A stretch of DNA of 64,000 nt. Origin: Aristolochia californica. Taxonomy: Eukaryota; Streptophyta; Magnoliopsida; Piperales; Aristolochiaceae. The notes beneath the pieces were generated by a model. It searched no databases, was not told the DNA's origin, and was given only the letters and a program-made list of their open reading frames with translations. The position numbers and the translations under genes were made by a program. Position 1 is the stretch's first letter. Each line of letters opens with the position of its first letter. The stretch spans positions 23,404,922-23,468,921 of the forward strand of contig JARWKL010000013.1 of assembly GCA_029961685.1 (NCBI GenBank), given 5' to 3'. This document shows positions 21,163 to 32,123 of the stretch, in pieces.

Positions 21163-24100
21163 TTTTTTTTGTTTTTTTGAGAAGTAAGTGTGAATGTACT
21201 ACTGAAGAAAAAATATTACAACCCTTAAAGCTAAAGAGACATTTCCTCCATAACAAGGTGTTGGAGGGAAACACCTTTTTTAGCTTGAGCATCGGCTAAG
21301 TATTAGCTGATCTTGGAACATGTTTCCAAGTGCAATGTAAAATAGAAATTAACTTACAGATTTCCTCAAATAACTCCTAATGACGCCAAGGAGGTTTGGA
21401 TGGCTTTGTGTACCAATTGATAATGACTTGAGAATCTCCTTCAACTAAGAGAGTACCTTCCTTTTTTTGCTTGAAAAGTTTCAGACCGTTGTACAGCCCA
21501 TGTAATTCCGTGCTAGTAGAGTCAGATACACCAATTGGACCCGCATATGTGAGGATAAGATTGGCTTGTTCATCGTGAATAACTTCGCCAAAACCAGCCA
21601 GTCCTGGACATCCAAGAGCACTTCCATCAAAATTTAGTTTATAGTGCCCAGGAGGGGGTTTGGACCATTCAACCATTTCAAGGGCTCTTGCCCTATTAGA
21701 CATACTTGCAACATTTCACCAATTTCCTCGCATGTTTGTCCCTTTCAAGTTGTAGAATTCTTTGCGTTGGAGAACCCAAGAGGTTACTTGACCGATCATC
21801 TAATCACAAAGAATTTTCCGTGGGAGAACTTTCCGTCAAATTTAATTTGAAATGTCCCATTGGAGGAGGGGCCCAAGTTTCCATAGCTGGAGGGCAGGGT
21901 GGGTATGACATATTAACTATCAACCGTCAATTTCCTTGTAAGTTGGAGCCTTTTAAATTTCGAAATTCCTTACGCACGAGTATCCATGTGGAAACTTGGC
22001 CCACGATTTTTTCAATAAGAACGTTGCAAGGAAGAGATTTTAGATTGAATTTGCGGTTATTTCTTTCCTTCCATAAGGCCCAAATGATATGACCAATGCA
22101 GCAAGAGATAAACAATTTTTCGAGCTTAGGGAGATGAGCACTAGTGACAGTGAGGATTGTGGATGAAAGATTCTGAGAAGGGCAATATTGTAGACCGATT
22201 TTGTTGAGTAGGCCGGTCCAGATAGTGTGGGCATAGTTGCAGTGTAGAAAGATGTGGGAGGCAATTTTGGGGGAGGTTTGGCAAGAGGGGCACTGGGAGT
22301 CCTGAATAGGAGTTCCTCGACAGATTAAGGAATCGGATGTGAGGATTTTGTTTCGGCAAGCGCTCCAAATAAAGAACTTCGCTTGGGGTGGCGCAAGTAA
22401 GGACCATGCAATGGCTGCGGGTTGACATGCTTGAGGGCGGTTGGGAGAGAGGAAGAAATTGTAGGCTGAGGTAGTAGAAAACGTACCTTGTCTGCATGGA
22501 GTCCAGATGAGTGAATCGGGTCCATTTATGAGCCATGTCGAGGAGAGACAGGTGATGAGATTGGAAGCTTCAAGTGCTTTAGTATCTGACAACGCTCTCT
22601 GAATATTTGAAATCCAATCTCTAGAGTTTGTCTGAAGTTCAGATATGGTCACATCCTTATTTCTTGTCAAGGAGAAGACTTGACTGTGGCTGATATTGAT
22701 GCAGCTCGGCCCCACCCACCAGTCTGACCAAAATTTTGTTTGACATCCTTGTTAAGGAATAGTCCCACATGGATTACTGAGTACAAAGATCTTGAGTTTA
22801 TTAGCTGGAAAAGAGATTTCCTAAGTTGGCTAGTCATTTTGGGATGGGGCCTTGGACCCAATTTAACATGGTATCAGAGTGGGTACTCATGTGGGCCTGC
22901 ACCTAAACTATCTACTTGTAGAGCCACAAAAGAGGCCTACACCTAAAACTATCCACTTGTAGACCCACAAAAGAGGGCCTACACCTAAACTGCCTACTCC
23001 TAAATTATCCACTTGTAAGGCCACATAAGAGGGTCTACACGTGAGAGGGAGTGTTAATAAATAGTCCCACATGGATTACTGAGTACAAAGATCTTGAGTT
23101 TGTTAGCTAGAAAAGAGGTTTCTTAAGTTGGCTAGTCATTTTGGGTTAGGGCCTTGGACCCAATTTAACAATCCTGATCTGATGAAGCACTTGACTGCTT
23201 TTTTTGAATTTTGGAAGCATTTTTACAATTTTTTTTCCATATGAGGGATAACTTGTTATATCTCCCACCTTCGCTCCACCAACCAGTTATTTTGTTTGCT
23301 TTAGTAGCAACAATAGTCCGCCAGATCAGATCAGGATGCATGTTAAATTTCCAGATCCATTTTAGTAACAAAGTAGAGTTAGTTGTTGCTGTATCATGGA
23401 TCCCAAGGCTTCCCATGGCTATAGGTTTACATACCTCAGCCCATTCCACGAGGTTGTACTTCCTTTCACCGTTAGGCCCACCCCATAGAAACCTCCTTTT
23501 GAGGAAATCGATTCTTTTTTGTACAGAAGCAGGGCTACAGTACTGAGAAAGGAAATAAGAAGTAATACCGTGAAGGCAGGATTTGATGAGGACTAGCTTA
23601 CCTTCTTTGGACAAGAACCTTCCTCTCTAAGAAGCCAGATGGCCTTCCAAACGTTCAATGATAGGGTGCCAAGCACTTTTGGAAGGTAGTGTTGATGACA
23701 GAGGAAGTCCTAGATATGTACAAGGAGGAGATGCAATTTTACATCCCAGATAACTAGCCATAGAATTCAGAACAAAAGGGTCAATATTGAACCTAGTTAT
23801 GGATGATTTTGTCCAACTTACCTTTTGCCCAGAAGTGAGTTCAAATAAGTTGAGCAGAGCTTTCATATGAGAGATTTGGATCATTGTACCTTCGCCAAAG
23901 AGTATGGTGTCATCAGTATACTGAAGAAGTGCAATATCTTAGTTGGGATCATTTGAGATAGGGCTTAGCCAGCCCGAACTTTTAGCAAAACAGACCATTG
24001 AAGCTAGGTGTTCAGCCACAGAGTTTTCCGTTAACAAGGACAAAGTATGAAACAGTAGATATGCAACTTCTCATCCAAAATTTCCACTGAGTCCCAAATC

Positions 24101-25088
24101 CCATTTTGTCAAAAAGGTAATCAATTAATTTCTAGTTTGCACGGTCGAAGTTTTAGGACAAATCTAGGAAGATTGGATTTTTTGAAAGAGTCTAGGAGTT
24201 TGTGAACAGCCATTGCGGAGTCCAGGATATTTCTGCCACAGATAAAGGCACTTTGACAAGGGTTAATGATTTTGGGAAGGAGGGATCTAAGACGGTTGCA
24301 AGAAGTCAGCCAATGATTTTATAGTAACTAGTGGTTAGACTTATAGGTTTGAAATCTCGAGGAAGGGCAGAATTGGATTTTTTTGGAATTAAAGCAATGA
24401 AGGAGGCACCTACTGCTTTGTGAGTGATGCCGACTTGGTGGAAATTTTGGACAAAGGCATACACATCCGATTTGATTGTGTCCCAGAATTTGTGGTAGAA
24501 TTCACCATTGAAACCATTGGGGCCAGGAGCTTTGTCTTTTGGAAGGCCAAGGGAAGCATAATCAATTTCTTCAAGGCTGAAAGGCTGTTCTAATTCATCT
24601 GCTTCAGAAAGTGAGATGAGCTTATAGTCGAGCTGGAATAGCGTTGGGCTGTTGAAATTCTCCTCCGAATATAGATCTGAAAAGTACTTGACAAGAAGGT
24701 TAGATATAGAGGGACTATCCGTGATCACTTGATCTCCATGACAGAGAGAAGTGATACGGTTTGCCCTCCTCCTGGCAAGGCGATGACATGAAAAAATTTA
24801 GTATTTCCATCTCCCTCGGCCAGCCAGCGGAATCTTGCATGCTCTTTCCAATGAACAAAATCATTTCGAAGTAAAGTTGAATATTCCTGATTAAGATGAT
24901 TTCTGAGAAGTAAATTAGGATGTGAGAGAAACCTTTGTTCTTCGAGTAGATCAAGCTCAGAGGTGCGGCAACGTGCTGAATCTTTCTGGGAAGCAGCAGT
25001 AGCACGATGATCTATCGACCAAGTGCGGATCTTCGCCTTCAGGGCTTTGATTTTGAGGGGGAGCACCCAGCCCGGATTAGGGTGCGGC
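21163..25088 (-). mobile_element. L1-type LINE, long copy, interrupted by a TRIM
   Basis: On the minus strand from 25088 down: a coiled segment before RT ('KIKALKAKIRTWS', 'LDLLEEQRFLSH', 'GDGNTKFFH'), RT fingers/palm ('LGLPKDKAPGPNGFNGEFYH', 'SFIALIPKKSN', 'FKPISL'), the RT active-site region at 23909-23920 reading YTDD rather than YADD, the 'VSWTKSSI...YLGLPL' and 'LKRRFLWGG' motifs, a zinc-binding RT-associated domain (22715-21927: 'LLAPPQAKFFIWSACRNKIL', 'CPSCQ...HIFLHC') and RNase H (21703-21377). Several frameshifts and stops separate the parts. The 5' endonuclease is missing. The 3' end is the T-run at about 21163. Confidence 0.9.
22750..23170 (+). mobile_element. Complete TRIM element with target duplication
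   Basis: A 421-bp element with two 119-bp terminal repeats (22750-22868 and 23052-23170), each TGTTAA...TTTAACA. Between them lie a primer-binding site TGGTATCAGAGT (22869-22880), about 160 bp of short internal repeats ('CTACACCTAAACT', 'CACTTGTAG') and a polypurine tract GTGAGAGGGAG (23041-23051). Exact 5-bp duplications ATCCT flank it (22745-22749 and 23171-23175). It has no coding capacity, so it must be mobilised by another element's enzymes. It inserted into the LINE, between the RT and zinc-binding parts. The terminal repeats differ at only a few positions. Confidence 0.95.
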
Positions 25089-25089
25089 G

Positions 25090-25853
25090 CAAGTAAATCT
25101 TGAATAGTAAAAACAATACTTTTGAACAGTAACTCTTGAATAGTAAAAACAAACACCGGAGATTCATATATATAGATACGGAAGATTAACAATAACAACA
25201 ACTGTACGAATCAAAATATTACAAACATGTGGAAATATAAAAAACATTGTTTCAAACAAAACAAAAAACAACTAAATACAACTAAATACATATCCTTAAA
25301 AAAGGAAAATAAAAACTACATATCTACATAACTCCCGAGTTACCGACCATGCTACCGGTCGGTTCCCTCTTTACTACTCAGCCATTACGGCTGTTTTGCA
25401 CATACCGTGCTTTAAGGAACTTGCTGGAGGATGCATGCCGGAAATCGCCTTCTTCTTCTTTGAATGAAAGAGTGGAGTATTTTTTGAATGTCTCAACCTC
25501 TGGAGGAGTCTCGAATTTATAGGTGAATAATTTTCTTTTCTTCCTCTTTTACCCTTAAATGAAGGGTGTGTTTAAAGACAAAGGGTAACTTTTGTCTTTT
25601 TGGCTTTTCATTTTTGCCCTTGCATTATTACCTTTCGGCACCAAAAGTAGGGGAAGAAATGACTTTTCTTCTTGTGACGTCATTTTGCTGACTTGCAAGA
25701 ATCTTTTGTAGCCACCATTGCTGACTTTGTGTAGCCTCCTTTGATGACTTTTGTAGCCGCCTTTGTTGACTTTTATAGCCGCCTATGCTGACTTTGATTT
25801 TGTCTTTGGCCTTAATGGCTGCTGACTTGTCTGCTAACGTGGCTGCTAACTGT
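25090..25853 (-). promoter_or_regulatory. Pararetroviral intergenic region with promoter-like signals
   Basis: Reading the minus strand after the second ORF: four tandem copies of a 22-23-bp unit (25704-25793; landmark GTAGCC/ATAGCC on the plus strand at 25708, 25731, 25753, 25775), then a palindromic TGACGTCA (25675-25682) of the type bound by plant bZIP factors, and a TATA-like TATATATA near 25166-25174. Pararetroviral promoters often combine TGACG elements with a TATA box. The distance here (about 500 bp) is greater than in the best known examples, and activity is not shown. Confidence 0.5.
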
Positions 25854-27328
25854 TCATTCGGACAATTGCCTTTCTGTGCACAATCTACAGGTGTGCTCTT
25901 TTAGAAATGTCTTCTGGGCCATCTTGCAGAAGCTTTCCTTTGTTTCTTTGCTGAAGGGGATATGTCCTCTGAGGAGTTTCTTTAGCATTACTTCGAGACT
26001 GGTCTGGACAGGTGCCAGAGTCTCTTTATAGCTCTTCGAGACGATCGTCAGTGGGACGGAGGTCTTGTAGACATAGCTTTTCTTTTTCTGAATCAGCTGT
26101 TGTGTGAGCTGTATCAGATTCTTGAGCCCTTGGATACGCCTGGTTGGCCAGACTGCTTCTGGGCATGGCTTTGCCTTAGGAATATGTCTGGGATCATATT
26201 CCAGTGTAGCTTCACCTTCTTTGATGCCTTCAAGGGTTACGACAGAAATGTTTGGAAACAACTTGATGTCAGTAACAATATCAACTATGCAAGAAACAAC
26301 ATTAATCTTGATTCCTTTGCTTTTTGTTATGGAGATAAAACTTTTGCAAACCTCCATAATTTCTTTTGGCAACTTCTCCAAAACCGATAAATCGGTGGAG
26401 TGAAGCACTATCTGCTTTATGAATCCATAGGAATAAAGTATGGATGCATATTCAGAGTCTACTTCGTGACTCAACTTCACTTGGTTCCAACTGTTGCTTG
26501 GCTCGGTTGTGAAGAATCCCGTATTCATCCCTCGTCTAATTTGCTCGTTCCATCTTTTGAATTGAACGGTGTGGTCGGACTCATTTTGTGAACTATCGCT
26601 GTCCACCTTTTGAGGGCGTAGCGAAGGTTCTGTAGACATGATGTCTGAAAGTTTCAGAGGTATAAATTTCTTTAAAAACTGAAACTCATTAAAACTTGTT
26701 ATGTCTGGCCTATTGAGGCTTTTCAACCTTGTAAACTCAGACGGGGTAACCAATTTTGTCTTGAATGATTTCTCATTTCTAGACAAGTCCATTTCCATCA
26801 AAGATGAATCCGTTGTGACTTCCTTTCTAGCTCAAGACTGCCAGGTAGAAGTCCTTGATTTCGATTTCATCGAAATCGTTAAGGTTTCCTTTCCAGCTCT
26901 AGACTGGCAGGTAGAAATCCCTGATTCCCCTATCTTCAAAGAAGATTGTGTTGTGATTTCCTTCTCATGCCTGGCATGACCGGTAGAAATCCCAGGTCGA
27001 CCTGTGTTTATTAAAACACTAAAGTCATCCGTCTGCTGATTAGCTGACGTTGTGGCTTCCTTTTCTCGCGATGGAGATCCGGTAGAAGTCCCGGAGGAAC
27101 TTGGCATATCATGCCGTTTAGTGAGTTCTTTTAACCCTTCAGTTAATTCTTTAACCTTGAGTTGTAGGAGATCTCCACTAAACCCGTAACGGGCACAATT
27201 ATCAGATATGTCTCCTCGTTCTGAGAGAACTAAAAGACTGTCGAAGAGTGACTGTAGGGTTGAGAGCAATATCGTGAGGTGGCAATTGCTGTTGCTAGGT
27301 CCGTCAGTGTGCTGCTGAGTGGATCCAT
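25854..27328 (-). pseudogene. Pararetroviral second ORF, interrupted
   Basis: The ATG at 27328-27326 follows the polyprotein stop (27332-27330) after one base. The first frame ends after about 30 codons and the reading continues in another frame from about 27269. A TGA at 26834-26832 stops that frame, but the same frame then stays open for over 300 codons to 25854. The N-terminal part looks helical ('LQLKVKELTEGLKELTKRHD'). It is followed by a low-complexity linker with four repeats of the form G/R-T/I-S-T....K-E-x-T-T, then a longer, better-conserved-looking C-terminal part. No known domain is recognised. So there is one frameshift and one in-frame stop. Confidence 0.65.
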
Positions 27329-27329
27329 T

Positions 27330-27858
27330 TTACCTGTCTGTAATACAAGAAAATTCTCCAGTAAGATTATTAGGTAAATATTTTTTATCTCCTTTAATGT
27401 GTTCGACAGTAAAAGAGAATTGGAAGAACCATTGCTGCCAATGGAGTAGTCTACCGCGACAAAGTGAATCTTTTAAATTTCTTGTCATAAAACCGACAAA
27501 ACTTTTACAGTCAATTCTTACCAGAAATTCTTTGGGAGTAAGATAAATATAAAACTTCTTTATCCCAATTTTTACTGCTAAAATTTCTTTTTCATAAGAA
27601 TGATAGTTTGTTTCAGCAGACGAAAATGTTCCCGATGTATATTTGCATATTCTCGCAGAATCATTGATTTTGCATTTTAGGACTGCTGCCCAAGTGTGAT
27701 CCGAGGCGTCAGTTTCTAAAATTAGTTTTGCATCTGGATCTGGTAGAGTTGACACCGGGAGGTGTTTCATCATTTGTTTGATCCTGATTACTTCTAGATT
27801 ATCAGTGGGTGTCCATTCCCATTTGACGTATTTCTTTAGTTTCTTTTGCAAGGGGTTC
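27330..27858 (-). pseudogene. Pararetroviral RT end and RNase H remnant
   Basis: The minus-strand frame shows the RT-RNase H connection then 'LILETDASDHTWAAVLKCKI', 'YHSYEKEILAVKIGIKKF', 'FLVRIDCKSFVGF' and 'LLHWQQWFFQFSFTVEHIKG'. These are the caulimovirid RNase H motifs: D in TDASD, E in the KEILAVK helix, D in the T/I-D strand. The fourth catalytic Asp, expected in 'LADYLSR', is replaced by Asn ('LPNNLT'), so activity would be impaired. The start codon region of the open frame belongs to the adjoining LINE ('CEFAHF'), so the frame is a fusion at the junction near 27858. Confidence 0.8.
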
Positions 27859-27859
27859 C

Positions 27860-28530
27860 TAAAGTGGGCAAACTCACAATGCAAAAGAATGTGATCTGCG
27901 GTTTATGGGGTGGAAGGACAAAAAGGGCATAAGGGGCCCCAAACACTATTTCCACGACGAATTAACGAGTCCGAAGTCAAAATTTTGTTTCGGCACGCGA
28001 ACCAAATAAAAAACTTCACACGAGGGGGAACATTAAGGACCATGCATAAGCTGCTAGATGGCTTGGTTGAGTTGAGTGGAGAGAGAGAGCAAGAGGTTAT
28101 AGGTTGAGGCAGTAGGGAACATACCTTTTGCCGGTATGGAGTCTAGATGAGTGGCAGGAGTATTTTTGAAGCGTACTGTTGAGAGACTCGTGATAAGATC
28201 TGCAACTTCGAGAGCTTCGACGTCTGACAATGATCGTCGGAGATCTAAGTTCCACTCACCAGAATTAAGCCCTTGCGCATATATGGTGGCATCTTTCTCT
28301 GTAGCCACATGAAAAATACTCCCATGACTGACATTGAAACTGCTTCGGACCCACCAACTAGTCTGTCCAGAATTTTGTACGACCGCCCGTAACGTTGTAA
28401 CATTTGACAACATTGTTGAAGGCCGGCAGCATTTGGGCAATCCTCCATCAGTCCACCAACCAGAAACTTTTCCTGCTTTGGCTGCTACAATTTACAATCT
28501 CGATAAGGTGCTAAAAGATTTCAAGAAAAA
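27860..28530 (-). mobile_element. L1-type LINE fragment (zinc-binding domain)
   Basis: On the minus strand 28500-27860 reads 'WWTDGGLPKCC', 'TSWWVRSSFNVSHGSIFHVA', 'LRRSLSDVEALEVADLITSL', then 'VKFFIWFACRNKILTSDSLI' and 'CPFC...HILLHCEFAH'. This equals the 23350-22200 part of the LINE at 21163-25088 and so is a second copy. It is cut at both ends: by the pararetroviral fragment at about 27858 and by non-LINE sequence after about 28530. Confidence 0.8.
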
Positions 28531-29161
28531 CAAATGAAAACTTGCCAAATGTAATGCTGAGAAGGAAAATCAGGCGTCACTGCAGCCCGAAGAAGAAGCT
28601 CTTTGATTAATTCCAAAGATAAGGATGGTGAAGATTCGTGAAAGTTGGATTCTGAAAGGAATTCCATTGTAATGAGTTGGATTCTGAAAGGAATTCAACT
28701 GTAACGAGGATTTTGTACATCTCTACAAAAGATAAGTCTCATTACAGTCTGCAAGCGTTTGAATTCCATTGAAGGTAAAACAAAGTTCAAAGTTTGGATA
28801 GAAATAGAGATCTCACGGAATTCAAATTTGATTAGTTGCTACTGAAGCAAGCCACATGGAAATACTTCAAGATTAAGGGAACTCTCAATCAAAAAGAGAC
28901 AGAACATACAATGGGCCCATCTATTGAAGATATTAAATTGATTAAACATAGCTATAGTGAGTCACAACTTCTTGGGCTATCTTCCACAATCATTAAATTG
29001 ATCAACCATGAGTTGCAAAGGTGGTCCCACTTTTGTTAGATTGATCATTCACTGATGGGATTGATTAATAAAGCACATTGTTTTCTTGATCAACGTGATG
29101 AAGTATGCATAAATTGGTCCCATGCAAGCCATTGGAGCCGATTAAAAAAAATGCTTCTAGC
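28531..29161 (+). other. Non-coding 3' internal part of the outer gypsy element
   Basis: No domain-bearing frame. A 28-bp phrase (GTTGGATTCTGAAAGGAATTC) is duplicated at 28645 and 28677. If the Athila insertion is removed, this joins at CTTGC to 38987-39024, which leads into the polypurine tract and right LTR of the outer element, so it is most simply that element's 3' untranslated part. Confidence 0.55.
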
Positions 29162-29166
29162 CTTGC

Positions 29167-30520
29167 TGATGTGAAATTTAATTACATCGGCTTTTATACC
29201 TCGCAAGCGTGCGAATCGTTCATGTAATCTAGCGGAAAGCGAGGGTCATATCCATAGGGAGGACTGAATTTTGTGTATTCTTCAGTCAACTAGCCTAACA
29301 AATATGATGAATTTATCTGAACTAAACACTGATTATATCCTAAATTATCAAGCAATGATCTAATTAACTACTTGCACAACATGAAACGTCAACTCTGAAT
29401 TTTACCGTGATTCGTGCCTCTCTCGAGTGCCACGTAACCACGAATCCGGATTCTCAATCCTTGCTTCTAGCCCTTCTCGGGTGCCTAGAGTTAAGGACAA
29501 AGATCGGATTATAATACCAGAATCCAATCTAAATTATAATCCTGCCCTAACTAGCTAATTACTCAGATAATTCGGAAAACAAATATTTGATAAACATGAA
29601 TTCTCAAATCAAATTTAATAAGCATTTAAACCTAAGTTCAAACTATAAGAAACTAATTAAATTACAAAATGACGGATTACTCCCCTTCTTCTTCCTCTCG
29701 CTCAGGCAGCAATTCCATTCTCACGGATGCTGCAATTTCCAGAAATATGGGCTTTGGGTTGCAGGAACGAGCGGCCGGAAGTGGAGGCGACGCCGGCGAA
29801 GAGGAATCGAAATCGAAATTGGTGCCGGAGGACGTGGAGCGGCGGAAGACGGGATGGAAGCGAAATCCTTTGACTGGCTCTCTCGAGTCTCGGTCGGAGT
29901 CGGACTAGGCTCGGGAAGTGGTCGGAAATGCGTAATCGATGCCGGAGGATGGTCAGAATGCGGAATCGGCGCCGGAGGAGCCCTCTCGGGTCACCTCTCG
30001 GCCTGGCGAGCAGAAAATGGGAGTGTCGAACTCGCCGTGATGGAGACTCTCTCGAGCTCTCCTCGGGTCTGTTCTCGGTTGCCGGACAGCGGTGGACGAC
30101 GGTGGCGTGCGGCAAACGACGGTTGGAGAGAGCCTTCTCAGGTCTCTCTTCTTTCGGTCGACGGCTGGTTGAGACTCTCTCGAGCTCTCTTCTCTCCCCC
30201 CTCTTCCTCAAAACGATTTTGCCCTAAAAATACCTCTCCCTTTCACTAATGGCATTTTTGTAAATATCTCCTTCTCCACACAAAATTCTCTTGAAATTCC
30301 ATAATTGAATCCATAAAAATCAGTTCTGGAAGAAATAAACCCTAAAAGTAATGAAATATAAATCAGGAGAGAAAAATATGCAGTATAAGTAGTGATTAAT
30401 GCCAAATTCAATAAATGCACGTTTCATTTGAAAACCGGTAAATAACCACATATAACACAATTATAAGGGCTATTCTATTATAATTAACCTAGTTCTCATA
30501 TCAGAATCTGGCATCTATCA
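29167..30520 (-). repeat. Athila-type element 3' LTR
   Basis: 1354 bp, plus-strand ends TGATGTGAAATTT...CATCTATCA. A GC-rich block (about 29740-30220) with many CTCTCGAG and GCCGGAGG words gives long but meaningless open frames on both strands. The partner at 37661-38981 is 33 bp shorter and carries scattered substitutions and small deletions. Confidence 0.93.
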
Positions 30521-30538
30521 CACCCCCAAACCTAAATC
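30521..30538 (-). other. Athila-type polypurine tract
   Basis: The minus strand reads GATTTAGGTTTGGGGGTG directly before the LTR start TGATAGATGCC, the position of the plus-strand primer. Confidence 0.8.
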
Positions 30539-32120
30539 TTTGCTAGTCCCTAGCAAAACAACAATGGAACCAAAATTAAGCCTAGGAAAACAAAATGCCA
30601 CTTTCGTAGTGAACACGATTGCAATTTGTGTATGCAACAAGCCGTTAAACCCCTACTTTACGGTAGTGGACGAGTTGTGTCTCGTGAGGGTTTGCATGGA
30701 ATTTACCCACAAAATTCATCTAAACCAACAATATAAAAAGAAAACTGAAGAAAATCTACTCCTCATTAGCATATGACTAACACTTAGTATCGTAAAATGT
30801 CTGAAAATCATTTGAAACTCTGCTCAATTTGAAAACCTGTGTAAAATATAACACATTATCAATCCAAATACACTTACGGGTACTCCACCTGAACCAATGT
30901 GACCCATAAGCAATTACTTCAACAGAACAAAGAGGCAACAGATAACAATAAAATCCTGGTCACATCACAAGTAAGAGAAAATAGTAGAGTAAGCCTGTTG
31001 TCTAACAATCTCACAAAAGAAGTATACATATTTCAATCTTGACCTGCAACTTCTTTCAACTTACAATTCATCATCAAAGTTAAGGAAACTCATTGCTTCC
31101 AGATTTAAACCCATTTTCCGCTATTACCAGCATAATCATTTTTTTTTTCACTGAATACTTTTGGTATTACCACCATTTTGTATTCGTCCTCATTGCACAT
31201 GCACTTATTTTTTAAGTAACCGACTGTTCCGGTGCATGTCCCTGGGTTTGCCAAGGCTGTTTCTGAGGTTATCTGTCTTTTGCAAGCAAGAGCATTTCCG
31301 TTTGCATTCATACATTACAACAAAGAATTTCACTAAGATATAAAAAAGAATAAGATCAAATAGGCATACAAGAAGTAAAGCAAAACCAAAACAGTGTAAG
31401 GAAAAGAGATATCAGCAAACACCCCCTAACCTAGAGCATGACACATCATCAAACAGACCAACTAATAATCACTAGAATATTTGATTATACTCCAGTTGAC
31501 TCACAACTTCGCTGGTTATACTCCAGCAGAGTAAGGGTTAAGCTCCCTCAGGGCTCCCAAATCCATAGGTGGGACCATATGTCTTTGGTCATCAACAATA
31601 ATACCGAAGAGTCAATAAAGACCCCCAGGAATGATACATAGTCTCCCTCGAAGAAGGTTTATTCGTATCAGCCGTACCCGTAGGTAATCATCCGTAGATG
31701 AAACCGCTATCCCACATCACACTTTGAAGAAATCTCCGTGTGACTGGGTACTGAAGGCAGCAGGAATCACGCGCTGAACACAAAGTCCTTGAGTTACTCA
31801 CCATAAGGTTTTCATTCAATACTTCAAGTTCGAACTGGTCAATCCCAGAACGGTTGTTTGAGTACAGACCTCTCAAACTAGGGACTAAAAGTTTGGTCAT
31901 CGACTACCGGAACCATTTACGCTCTCAGCCAGCAAGAGAGTACCCCGAGTCCATGACGGGGCCGACATCGCCGGGGGACCTCCAATCAATCAAGACCAGA
32001 GTACGCCAAAGGTTATCCCACTGAATAAACCAAAAATAAAAACTGTAATGTACAAAGGGATAGAAACGTGGGGATTGTCCACAATGTACTAAGTTTATAG
32101 TCGTAAGCAAGACTCTGACG
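30539..32120 (-). other. Athila-type internal region after integrase
   Basis: About 1.6 kb with no domain-bearing frame on either strand. In full-length Athila elements an env-like ORF lies in this position; no such frame is recognisable here, so it was either never present or has decayed. Confidence 0.5.
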
Positions 32121-32123
32121 CAG

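Larger units (their letters stand above)
25090..27858 (-). mobile_element. Endogenous pararetrovirus fragment (Caulimoviridae-like)
   Basis: On the minus strand: the end of a polyprotein with RNase H (27858-27330), a second open reading frame starting one base after its stop (27328 to 25854), then a long non-coding region (25853-25090) with repeats and a TATA-like box. RNase H at the end of the polyprotein, and an intergenic region with a promoter after the last gene, are features of plant pararetroviruses. The arrangement resembles florendoviruses, whose second ORF has no known function (inference). Movement, coat, protease and most of the RT are missing. Both ends abut LINE fragments and there is no LTR or target duplication, as expected for non-integrase insertion. 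The copy is broken and not able to function. Confidence 0.8.

Noticed and set aside
21151..25100. TTGAAT at both ends of the long LINE as a target duplication
   Set aside because: Six bases of AT-rich sequence, with the right edge not independently fixed; too weak to call.
29587..30249. 220-residue plus-strand frame rich in Arg, Gly and Ser
   Set aside because: It lies wholly in the GC-rich part of the Athila-type LTR, and overlapping frames on both strands are equally open. It has no separate gene evidence.
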